From assembly GCA_051650105.1 (NCBI GenBank), contig JBOFIJ010000009.1, forward strand, positions 62,001-126,000: a stretch of DNA of 64,000 nucleotides, read 5' to 3'. Below the pieces are notes generated by a model. That model was not told where the DNA came from. It did no database searches and saw only the letters and a program-made list of their open reading frames with translations. Each line of letters opens with the position of its first letter. Position 1 is the stretch's first letter. Both the position numbers and the translations under genes were made by a program. This DNA is from CAMWXW01 sp051650105. Its GTDB lineage: Bacteria; Desulfobacterota; Desulfovibrionia; Desulfovibrionales; Desulfovibrionaceae. Of this stretch, positions 56,668-64,000 are shown piece by piece.

Positions 56668-58890
56668 ATGGGAAAATCTATCATTATAGTAGAGTCTCCA
56701 GCAAAAGTTAAGACAATAAAGAAATTTCTAGGATCCTCCTATTCTGTTTTAGCCAGTGTGGGTCATATACGTGACCTTCCTTCTAATGGTTTAGGTATAG
56801 ATGAAGCAAATGACTTCGCTCCAGAATATGTTATAATTCCTAAAAAACAAGATATAGTAGAAAAATTACAAAAAGCAGCCAAAAAAGCAACTGTATATCT
56901 TGCACCAGACCCTGATAGAGAAGGTGAAGCAATTGCGTGGCATATAGCTGAACTTTTAAAAGATACAGCTGTTGATATCAAAAGAATTCAATTTAACGAA
57001 ATCACAAAGAAAGCTATTACATATGCCTTAGAGCACCCCACAGATCTCAATAAAAATCTTGTGGATGCCCAACAAGCTCGTAGAATACTTGATAGACTCG
57101 TTGGCTACAAAATTTCTCCTTTACTGTGGAAAAAAGTGAAAAGAGGCATTTCTGCTGGAAGAGTTCAGTCCGTTGCATTACGGTTTATTGTTGATAGAGA
57201 CCAGGAACGTTTTATTTTTGTTCCAGAAGAATATTGGAATATAAAGGCACATTTATTCAATAGTAACAAAGAGGAATTTGTTGCCGATTTACACAAAATA
57301 CATGAAAAAAAGGCTTCTATTTCCTCTGAAGAAGAAGCACTCTCTGTTCTAGAACAAATAGAAGGTCATCCTTTTATTGTATCAAGTATTGCCCAAAAAA
57401 AACGGGCCCAAAAACCTCAACCACCGTTCATTACGTCTACTCTTCAACAAGTAGCAAACCAAAGACTCAATTACCAAGCAAAAAAGACTATGTCTGCAGC
57501 ACAGAGATTATATGAAGGTGTAGACCTTGGAGAACAAGGAACAGTTGCTCTTATTACATATATGAGAACAGATTCTACACGAATTACTGGCGATGCACAA
57601 AAAGCCGCTCTCGCATTTATTTCAGAAACCTACGGAAATGATTTTCTTCCTAAGAAGGCACATGCGTTCAAACAAAAGGCATCTGCTCAAGATGCTCACG
57701 AGGCAATTCGTCCTATCGATGTGGCAATTACCCCAGAATCGATAAAAGATTATCTTGCCCAGGACCAGTATCAAATATATAAGTTAATTTGGCAACGATT
57801 TGTCGCTTCACAAATGGCAGAAGCACAGTTTAATGATACAGTTGTTTTAATAGATTGTAATACAACCGTATGGCATTGCAAAGGAGAACAGCTTCTTTTC
57901 CCTGGCTTTCTTACTGTAATGAGTTCAGCAGACCCAGACGCAAAAATGTTGCCAAAATTAAAAGAAAATGAAGTTTTAACTATAAAAGAAATTACAAAGG
58001 AGCAAAAATTTACTCTTCCACCTCCTTTATATACAGAAGCTTCTCTTATTAAAGAATTAGAAGAACAAGGTATTGGCAGGCCTTCAACATATGCCACTAT
58101 TATCTCAACACTTCTTGATAGAGAGTATGTTGTAAAAAAAGAGAAACATTTTCATTCTACCGAGCTTGGTTCAACAGTCTCAACTCTTTTAGTAAAACAT
58201 TTTGAAAAGTTAATGGATGTACATTTCACAGCTAATATGGAACTTTCTCTTGATGAAATTGCTTTAGGTGGAAAAGAGTGGATTCCCCTGCTCCATGAAT
58301 TCAACACAGATTTTGTTCAAACATTAACAATTGCAGGTGAAAAGATGGAAAACCAGCAAACAAAAGCAACTGACATTATTTGTGAAGAATGCTCTTCTCC
58401 CATGCTTATCCGCTTTGGAAAAACCGGAGAGTTTTTAGCATGTTCTCAGTATCCAGAATGTAAAAATACAAAAAATTATTCGCGAGATGAAAAAGGTGCT
58501 ATAGTTATGGAAGAAAAACAAAATCCAGTTATTGTTTCCGTTGGAAAATGTCCAGAATGTGATGGCGATTTAGTAGAAAAACAGGCAAGAACAGGCTCTC
58601 GCTTTATTGCATGTTCTAACTACCCTACATGTAAATATACTAAATCGTTTTCTTTAGGAATTTCTTGTCCACAAGAAGCATGTGAGGGGAATTTAGTAGA
58701 AAAAACTTCAAAAAAAGGTAAACTCTTTTATGCTTGTTCTGCATATCCAAAATGTACTTATGCACTATGGGATATGCCTATAGACACTCCATGCCCTGAA
58801 TGTTCCTTTCCTATTCTTACTAAAAAAATTACTCGAGGCAATACAAAAATTATTTGTCCAGAATGTAAATATACAGAGAATTCGGAATAG
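56668..58890 (+). CDS. topA: DNA topoisomerase I
   Basis: Type IA topoisomerase that relaxes negative supercoils. At 740 residues it starts with the Toprim domain: IIVESPAKVKTIKKFLG and, near 89, DPDREGEAIAWH with the metal-binding Asp. The active-site Tyr lies in ALITYMRTDSTRI near 300. Beyond the core, four Cys4 zinc-ribbon units follow (CEECSSP..., CPECDGDLVEKQ..., CPQEACEGNLVEK..., CPECSFPILTKK...), which bind single-stranded DNA and the polymerase. It stands alone with its own promoter. Confidence 0.97.
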   Translation: MGKSIIIVESPAKVKTIKKFLGSSYSVLASVGHIRDLPSNGLGIDEANDFAPEYVIIPKKQDIVEKLQKAAKKATVYLAPDPDREGEAIAWHIAELLKDTAVDIKRIQFNEITKKAITYALEHPTDLNKNLVDAQQARRILDRLVGYKISPLLWKKVKRGISAGRVQSVALRFIVDRDQERFIFVPEEYWNIKAHLFNSNKEEFVADLHKIHEKKASISSEEEALSVLEQIEGHPFIVSSIAQKKRAQKPQPPFITSTLQQVANQRLNYQAKKTMSAAQRLYEGVDLGEQGTVALITYMRTDSTRITGDAQKAALAFISETYGNDFLPKKAHAFKQKASAQDAHEAIRPIDVAITPESIKDYLAQDQYQIYKLIWQRFVASQMAEAQFNDTVVLIDCNTTVWHCKGEQLLFPGFLTVMSSADPDAKMLPKLKENEVLTIKEITKEQKFTLPPPLYTEASLIKELEEQGIGRPSTYATIISTLLDREYVVKKEKHFHSTELGSTVSTLLVKHFEKLMDVHFTANMELSLDEIALGGKEWIPLLHEFNTDFVQTLTIAGEKMENQQTKATDIICEECSSPMLIRFGKTGEFLACSQYPECKNTKNYSRDEKGAIVMEEKQNPVIVSVGKCPECDGDLVEKQARTGSRFIACSNYPTCKYTKSFSLGISCPQEACEGNLVEKTSKKGKLFYACSAYPKCTYALWDMPIDTPCPECSFPILTKKITRGNTKIICPECKYTENSE

Positions 58891-59208
58891 TTTTGTTCCA
58901 CAGCGCAAAGAAAAACAAGTTATCTATCTTTTCTATCATTGTTTTTCCCTATGAAGTGCAATAATCTTTTGCTATTTTATGTGGTAAAACCTGTCTGTGT
59001 GTTTTCGTGCATACTATTTATAACAATTCTTCTACATCCTAAAACTGTATCTTGATAATATACAAGACAAAAAAGTTACCAAAGACTATATTCCTCATAT
59101 ACCATAAGAAATATATTTCTTACATGATATTTTAATAATTTCTCTAGTGATACTCAAAATATATACGATACGAATGATATCTATTCCTATGACTGAGAGA
59201 GAATTTAT
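58891..59208. other. Non-coding spacer with 18-base palindrome
   Basis: About 320 bases. A perfect 18-base palindrome, TAAGAAATATATTTCTTA, lies at 59105-59122, about 90 bases before the pseudogene start. It could be an operator or a chance event in AT-rich DNA. No gene or RNA is seen. Confidence 0.4.
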
Positions 59209-60139
59209 ATGAATAAACTTAAGTAATTAATGGGAAGAAGTGGCAGCTATACTTTACAACATTCTGCTAAAGAAAATAAGAAAATATCAGAAAATGAAAA
59301 GACGCCATTTAAAAATAAACGAAGTGTTAGTTTATGTACATTAACATCACATAAGCCTCTTTCCTCTTCTGCAAAAATTGCTAAAAGTGCTTCTTTTTCA
59401 GGCCCTTTTCTAATGCATAGAAGTAATACTTCCTCCACATATTCTCCAAACGGATCTAACAATACTCATTCTTCTTCCAAACTGTCTGAAAGAAAAAGTA
59501 TATCTATACAAGAACCCAAAAGAACACTACCAGAAGCAGTATCATCATGATTACAAAGAACATTAGATAGTAGTTGGGACTTTAATGAAAAAAGATTTGA
59601 TTTTAGCACTCATGACAAAAGAATTAACACTCCAAGAAATACCACGTGCTGTCATTACAAAAACAACACTTCCTCCAAATTTTATGTTAAAAATAGATAA
59701 TATAACATATACTCCTTCCTCATCTTCAAATCTCGTGGCTTTAGCTACTTTAGCACATCCAGATTCCAATATGAGCACAATAGAAAAAAATAAAGTTCTT
59801 AGAAATGCACATATCCATAAAACAGAATTACCAGAAAGAACTCCTCCATTACAACAGCATTATAAAGAAATTTTAAACGATATGTGGAATCCTGATCTAA
59901 GAAAATGGGATTTAAATAGTCTTACAGAACACGTATCTTTAGGAGAAATGCCACAAATTATAGAAGAATCTAGTGGGCTACATTCTGAATTCATAGTGAC
60001 TATAGCAACTGAACAATATATTCCTTCTTCTATGTCAAATCTTTCAGACCTCACTGCTTTAGTACACCCAGATTCACATATATCAAACGACAACGCCGAT
60101 AAAGCACTTATGCAAGCACTTGTGTTTACTTCAAAATAA
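59209..60139 (+). pseudogene. Broken paralogue of the WNP-domain protein, two domain copies
   Basis: Reads from ATG 59209 as MNKLK, then a TAA stop (59224-59226), then LMGRS, matching the N-terminus MKTLKRLFTSK of the intact gene at 6577. A Ser/Lys-rich region follows to a TGA stop at 59548-59550. In the same frame comes SSWDFNEKRFDF, then a frameshift near the four-T run at 59601-59604, after which a frame runs open to 60139. That frame holds the rest of domain copy 1 (ITYTPSSSSNLVALATLAHP) and a full copy 2 (MWNPDLRKWDLNSL, YIPSSMSNLSDLTALVHP). Three lesions make it a pseudogene, though the last 184 codons from 59585 could in principle be translated. Confidence 0.78.
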
Positions 60140-60530
60140 CTCTTATAGTTATATATTCTCTTTATTATATGGTATTAAAACCATCTTCTTATGTTCACTC
60201 ATACCCTCTCTTGTATATCTTAGAAGTTTCCTGTCAACAGATATATAAACAATACCTACTATATAATTATTTTGTTGGTGGTCACACTATAAATATACTA
60301 TATGATATAACAATATAAATACCATACAATACTTCTAAAAAACATTTTTGCTAATATATAAAAAAATATCGTATAGAAAAAACACAAAGAATCTTTATAC
60401 AAAAAATATATAGAGAAAATATACTCTACAAAAATATAAAAAACACAAGATTAAAAAGCAGTATAACCCCATAATATTTGGTAATTATGGATTACTATCA
60501 ATAATATAACATACAGATACAATACTATAA
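60140..60530. other. Non-coding spacer with small hairpin
   Basis: About 390 very AT-rich bases between the pseudogene and thiE. A hairpin with arms CCATAAT (60469-60475) and ATTATGG (60484-60490) lies 41 bases past the thiE stop. Read on the minus strand it is followed after about 12 bases by a T5 run and may end the gmhA-thyX-thiE transcript. Confidence 0.4.
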
Positions 60531-61145
60531 TTAAGAAAATATTCTTCTTAATTCCTGTATAACAAACAAAGGATCTTTAGCACAAGAAAATAAAGAAACA
60601 GCAGCTATTCCATCAGCACCAGCTTCAATAACTTCTTTTACATTATCTAATGTTATACCACCAATAGCAATAATACTTTTTTGAGTCCTTTTCCTTAATT
60701 TTTTTAATTCTTCCAATCCCCACGGAGTATTTTGGCAATCTTTTGTTACAGTGGAAAACAGAGGACTAACGGCATAATATTGTACTAATGGATCTATACA
60801 ATCTCTAAGAACCTTATCAAAATCTTTTATCTCATTAAGAGAAAGCCCTATCATTGCAGAAGGCATAGCTTTCTTAGCTTCAGGAACAGATATATCGTTT
60901 TGGCCAAGATGGATTCCCTCTGCTTTGACACGCACAGCAAGATCAAGATCATTATTAATAATTAATGGAATTCCATAGGAAACAAGAATCTTTTTAATAG
61001 CTAAAGCAATTTCTTCTTTCTCCTTCATATCAGACAATGAAGAACGATACTGCACAACAGTAATTCCACCGCGGGCGAGAGTAGTAACTAAAGAAATAAT
61101 ACTATCTACATCTGCAATATCTGGAGTAACAAAATAAAAGATCAT
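60531..61145 (-). CDS. thiE: Thiamine-phosphate synthase
   Basis: Joins the pyrimidine (HMP-PP) and thiazole (THZ-P) halves into thiamine phosphate. At 204 residues it is a TIM barrel. The N-terminal strand gives VTPDIADVDSI, then VQYRSS where the family usually has a Q-R-E-K pattern, so one phosphate-binding Lys appears replaced. IHLGQNDIS, YYAVSPLFSTVTKDCQNTP and AIGGITLDNVKEVIEAGADG are typical ThiE. The ATG at 61145 is chosen since earlier in-frame starts lie within thyX. It begins seven bases after the thyX stop. Confidence 0.85.
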   Translation of the reverse strand: MIFYFVTPDIADVDSIISLVTTLARGGITVVQYRSSLSDMKEKEEIALAIKKILVSYGIPLIINNDLDLAVRVKAEGIHLGQNDISVPEAKKAMPSAMIGLSLNEIKDFDKVLRDCIDPLVQYYAVSPLFSTVTKDCQNTPWGLEELKKLRKRTQKSIIAIGGITLDNVKEVIEAGADGIAAVSLFSCAKDPLFVIQELRRIFS

Positions 61146-61152
61146 ATAGGAC

Positions 61153-61911
61153 TCATTTCTTTGTAGTATTTTTCTTAATAAATTCATTATATGTTGGAAA
61201 AAGATCACAACATAAATGTTCTGGCTCAGGACAATAACGAAGAGGAAAACATGCCGGCCCAGATGTTTTAAAAACACTTGGCAATATCTTCTTGCATTCT
61301 TTCAACATAAGGTTAGCAAGAGCTCGTATTTCCCATTGGGCCCGTAAACAACAACGATGCTCAAAGAAATTGAGTAAGGCCCTGCAATTCATGGTAACAA
61401 CAATACGGGTTTGCACAGCATTTGGTAAAATAAAACGAATGTCTTCAATAGCTTCTTTTTGAGGAATACCTGCCCCCTCCATTACAGTAAGTAACTCATT
61501 ATATTTTTCTTTTATCATGCCCATAATATCATTATATTTCTCAAGAGCATCCGAGTGTTTTTCGATAGAAGGAGGTATAATATAGTTAAAATTCTTCCCA
61601 TTGACGTATCTCTGACTCTGTTGAGAATAAGAAGCAATTCTGTGCCGAACTAATTGGTGCGTTAACGCTCTTGAAACACCGTCAATAGCAAAGGTAAAAC
61701 TTACGTGTTCAATAGGACTCGTATGTCCTGATTGTATTAAATTATGAACAAATTCCTCTTGCTCTTTGATTGAAGGATTTCCATCTATAATATTTTCCCA
61801 CGTATCTCCAATAAAACCCTTATAATAACACTGCCTAAAAGAAGAATAGATGACAGAAAGAGGATTTGGTGTATACGCTAAAACAGTGACGCGTGCTGTT
61901 GTTTTTGCCAT
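61153..61911 (-). CDS. thyX: FAD-dependent thymidylate synthase
   Basis: Makes dTMP from dUMP using methylenetetrahydrofolate with FADH2, independent of ThyA. At 252 residues it has the ThyX motif RHRX7S as RHRIASYSQQSQRY near 87-100, and the substrate region LNFFEHRCCLRAQWEIRALA near 190-209. It lies in a tight set: gmhA ends six bases upstream of its ATG and thiE begins seven bases after its stop. ThyX often replaces ThyA in small or parasite genomes; whether thyA is present is not known here. Confidence 0.95.
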   Translation of the reverse strand: MAKTTARVTVLAYTPNPLSVIYSSFRQCYYKGFIGDTWENIIDGNPSIKEQEEFVHNLIQSGHTSPIEHVSFTFAIDGVSRALTHQLVRHRIASYSQQSQRYVNGKNFNYIIPPSIEKHSDALEKYNDIMGMIKEKYNELLTVMEGAGIPQKEAIEDIRFILPNAVQTRIVVTMNCRALLNFFEHRCCLRAQWEIRALANLMLKECKKILPSVFKTSGPACFPLRYCPEPEHLCCDLFPTYNEFIKKNTTKK

Positions 61912-61917
61912 AATATC

Positions 61918-62511
61918 CTACGAAGAAATAGGTGGATATAATATCCTTTCTACCATATAACAAAGTGAATGATGGAATGCAAGATGAACTTCTTGTATAA
62001 GTGGCGTTTCCTTTGAAGGAATGTTGAAAATAACATCGCATATATCATGCATCATTCCACCAGAAGCACCTGTTAGCCCTATAATAACCATCTCTTTATC
62101 CTTAGCTCCCTGAATAGCCTTTACAATATTAGGGCTATTTCCAGAAGTTGAACTCACAAAGAGAATATCACCTTTTCTAGCAAGTGCTCCAATTTGTAAA
62201 TAAAAGACATCCTCATAAGAAAAATCGTTCGCTACAGCAGAAAGAATGGAGGAATCTGTAGTAAGGGCAATAGCAGACAAAGGAGGTCTTTTTATTGTTT
62301 TACTAAATCTACCAACCATTTCAGCAGCAATATGTTGTGCTTCTGCGGCACTTCCACCATTTCCACAATAGAAAAGCGTTCCACTATTACTTAGAGAAGT
62401 TGCCATTATATTCGCAACACTAAGCAGTTTTTCTGCAAAAAGAGAATATGATTCCACTCTTAGCCGAGCACCCTCTTCTGCATATAAACTCAATGCTTTT
62501 AGGAATACCAT
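61918..62511 (-). CDS. gmhA: Phosphoheptose isomerase
   Basis: Converts sedoheptulose 7-phosphate to D-glycero-D-manno-heptose 7-phosphate, the first step to ADP-heptose for LPS core. At 197 residues it is an SIS-domain protein with CGNGGSAAEAQHIAAEMVG (about 49-67) and SSTSGNSPNIVKAI near 118-131; Glu and His residues in the first motif serve catalysis. The start at 62511 gives MVFLKALSLYAEE; an upstream ATG at 62532 adds seven residues. It heads the operon-like set gmhA-thyX-thiE and feeds the heptosyltransferase at 22-23 kb. Confidence 0.93.
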   Translation of the reverse strand: MVFLKALSLYAEEGARLRVESYSLFAEKLLSVANIMATSLSNSGTLFYCGNGGSAAEAQHIAAEMVGRFSKTIKRPPLSAIALTTDSSILSAVANDFSYEDVFYLQIGALARKGDILFVSSTSGNSPNIVKAIQGAKDKEMVIIGLTGASGGMMHDICDVIFNIPSKETPLIQEVHLAFHHSLCYMVERILYPPISS

Positions 62512-62725
62512 AACAAACCCCAATATACACATAAACTCTATTCTAACAGCATACTTTCTTCTCTTATAATAGTCAATAATAATTTATCTAAAAGATTTTC
62601 ACTCTTTCAAAAAACATCCAATAGCTTTACTAAAAATACCTTATTAGCAATAAAAGAAACATAATCAGACACAAAGTTTATCCATTAATAGAAAGTATTC
62701 CTAATAATACAAGAAAGATATCCTC

Positions 62726-62754
62726 TTGACGAAATTATGTGTCTACTGTAGAAT
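62726..62754 (+). promoter_or_regulatory. Sigma-70-type promoter of the MOSC gene
   Basis: TTGACG at 62726-62731, 17-base spacer, TAGAAT at 62749-62754. The ATG is 45 bases on. A small hairpin (TGGAT/ATCCA, about 62762-62777) follows in the leader and could take part in control. Confidence 0.7.
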
Positions 62755-62799
62755 GGGTAAGTGGATCTTGCTATCCATATACCCTAATTGGAGTTAGTT

Positions 62800-63255
62800 A
62801 TGCAACAAGAACAAAAAACACAAAAAATAAAGGCACTCTGTGTAAGTCATCAACAGGGCATGCGTAAAACACCTGTGCCACAAGCAATATTTATTGAGGA
62901 TAAAGGCATTAAAGATGATATTCATGCTGGTCTTGCACCCTTACGACAAGTTAGTTTATTAGCTTCTGAAAGTGTTGATAAAATGAGACCAAAACTCCCA
63001 ACTCTTGCAGATGGCGATTTTGCAGAAAATATTCTTGTTGAAGGCATAGAATTAAAAACCCTTCCTCTTGGAACGTTAATTAAAATAGGTGATGAAGTTG
63101 TTTTACGAGTCACACAAATAGGTAAATCCTGTCACACTGGATGCAATATAATGCAAACTGTTGGTTTTTGTATTATGCCAGTCGAAGGCATTTTTGCTTC
63201 TGTTCTAAAAGGTGGAGTTGCTTATGTTAACGATCCTATTATTTTAGAACAGTAG
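62800..63255 (+). CDS. MOSC-domain protein (molybdenum-cofactor related)
   Basis: A 151-residue single MOSC domain. MOSC proteins act in sulfur transfer to molybdopterin enzymes or in cofactor handling. It has RKTPVPQAIFIEDKGIKDD, RQVSLLASESVDKM, GDFAENILVEGIEL and the conserved Cys in IGKSCHTGCNIMQ near 109-121. The gap TTGGAGTTAGTT before 62800 supports this start; an in-frame GTG/ATG-like codon upstream at 62788 is less likely. It stands before a tungstate-binding gene, which suggests a tungsto- or molybdopterin enzyme context. Confidence 0.87.
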   Translation: MQQEQKTQKIKALCVSHQQGMRKTPVPQAIFIEDKGIKDDIHAGLAPLRQVSLLASESVDKMRPKLPTLADGDFAENILVEGIELKTLPLGTLIKIGDEVVLRVTQIGKSCHTGCNIMQTVGFCIMPVEGIFASVLKGGVAYVNDPIILEQ

Positions 63256-63275
63256 AAGAAATAAGAGGCTATCCT

Positions 63276-64000
63276 ATGTTTAAACAAAGAAAGATTATTG
63301 TATACTTTTTTCTTCTCTCATTCACTTTTTTTCTTTATGCTTGCTCTAACAACGATAGTACTGAATCTCTTTCTAGAACGACTGTCTCAGAAAAACAAGA
63401 TTCACTGCAGAATGCTTCAACATCAAACCACTATAATGAAAATGTTCCAGTAGCAACTAAGCAAACAAGGCAAACTCTTGTGCTTGCAACAACAACAAGC
63501 CTTAATGATACTGGTATAATTGACCACCTCTCTGCAGAACTAAAAAAAGAAAAAAATATAGAACTAAAATGGGTGAGCGTTGGAACAGGAAAAGCCCTTG
63601 CAATTGGAAAAAACTGTGATGCAGATCTTCTTATTGTACACGCACCAGAGGCTGAAAAAAATGCATTACAAGAAGGATATATTTCAGAACGCATTCCATT
63701 TATGACAAATTCATTTGTGATAATTGGTCCAAAACGTTATAAAAATATCTTTATCAATAGAGACACTAAAGGATTTTTCGAAGCAAAAAATATTGATGCT
63801 GATGGTGTTTTTCTTTTCATAAGCCGCGGAGATAACTCTGGTACACACAAAAAAGAACTCTCTTTATGGGAAAATGCAGGAATTACTATTCCAAAGGATG
63901 CAAAACATTATATAGAAACTGGCCAAGGTATGCTACAAACCATACTTATGGCCAATGAAAAGCTCGGCTTTACTTTAACAGATAAAGCAACATGGTTATA
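63276..64000 (+). CDS. tupA: Tungstate ABC transporter substrate-binding lipoprotein (3' cut by window)
   Basis: Partial, 241 codons with no stop before the window end. The N-terminal signal ends in FLYAC, so Cys23 is probably lipidated. A Ser/Asn-rich linker is followed by TLVLATTTSLNDTGIID (about 67-83), the TTTS oxyanion-binding motif of TupA, then WVSVGTGKALAIGKNCDADLL, and RGDNSGTHKKELS near 187-199. TupA binds tungstate with high selectivity in the periplasm. AGAGG precedes the ATG. It follows the MOSC gene by 20 bp, so the pair is likely co-transcribed; tupB/C would be expected just beyond the window. Confidence 0.88.
   Translation, partial: MFKQRKIIVYFFLLSFTFFLYACSNNDSTESLSRTTVSEKQDSLQNASTSNHYNENVPVATKQTRQTLVLATTTSLNDTGIIDHLSAELKKEKNIELKWVSVGTGKALAIGKNCDADLLIVHAPEAEKNALQEGYISERIPFMTNSFVIIGPKRYKNIFINRDTKGFFEAKNIDADGVFLFISRGDNSGTHKKELSLWENAGITIPKDAKHYIETGQGMLQTILMANEKLGFTLTDKATWL

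Noticed and set aside
59548..59550. TGA as a selenocysteine codon
   Set aside because: No recognisable SECIS hairpin, and the same gene also has a TAA and a frameshift.
1..64000. CRISPR arrays, insertion sequences and rRNA genes
   Set aside because: No regularly spaced repeats, transposase motifs or rRNA-like GC-rich blocks were seen on either strand.

Overview
The window looks like chromosome from an AT-rich Gram-negative bacterium of the Desulfovibrionaceae type with a reduced, decaying genome. An outer membrane with LPS is implied by lpxB, gmhA, a heptosyltransferase, rfbD, lolC/lolD, bamA, mlaD and a TraT-like lipoprotein. Motility and sigma-54 control are implied by flgE, a chemotaxis receptor, rpoN and rapZ. 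The neighbourhoods xseB-ispA-dxs, rfbD-lpxB and lysS-lolC-lolD-bamA match Desulfovibrio-type gene order from memory. The low GC, long empty AT-rich spacers and visible gene remnants recall Lawsonia intracellularis or a Desulfovibrio-like endosymbiont. This assignment is inference; a 16S, rpoB or whole-window search would settle it.

Layout. 0-4.7 kb: MscS channel (5' end probably outside the window), PH-domain membrane protein, clpB. 4.7-8.0 kb: accessory islet with a frameshifted MORN-repeat protein and a Ser/Arg-rich protein carrying an unrecognised 'WNP' domain. 8.0-14.9 kb: isoprenoid precursor genes (xseB-ispA-dxs), then traT-like, radC-like, rfbD and lpxB. 15.3-20.7 kb (minus): rpoN-rapZ-lpoA-like lipoprotein-mnmA. 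21-27.5 kb: birA, heptosyltransferase, ricT, nitronate monooxygenase-like, BaiN-like flavoprotein, mlaD. 27.6-29.4 kb: dapF-dapA for lysine and peptidoglycan. 29.4-33.3 kb: a decay zone with remnants of second copies of the isoaspartyl peptidase and MTA/SAH nucleosidase genes, plus tRNA-Pro, engB and an exported nucleosidase. 33.3-38 kb: SDR, nagZ, isoaspartyl peptidase, flgE. 38.4-45 kb (minus): ftsZ, RNase R, AddB-like nuclease. 45.4-52.2 kb: lysS-lolC-lolD-bamA-mazG, tightly packed. 52.4-54.4 kb: three T7-like virion genes in T7 order (gp13-like, gp14-like, tail fibre) with no other phage genes. 54.5-56.6 kb: chemotaxis receptor and a small unknown gene, each with a sigma-54-type promoter. 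56.7-58.9 kb: topA. 59.2-60.1 kb: broken paralogue of the 6.6 kb WNP-domain gene. 60.5-64 kb: thiE, thyX and gmhA (minus), then a MOSC protein and the start of tupA.

Most interesting points: the undescribed WNP-domain family (one intact gene and one pseudogene with two domain copies); the three-gene podovirus-like virion module kept intact among decaying DNA; a T7-tract frameshift in the MORN protein gene; two decayed gene duplications; and three sigma-54 promoters that tie a small unknown protein to the motility regulon encoded around it.
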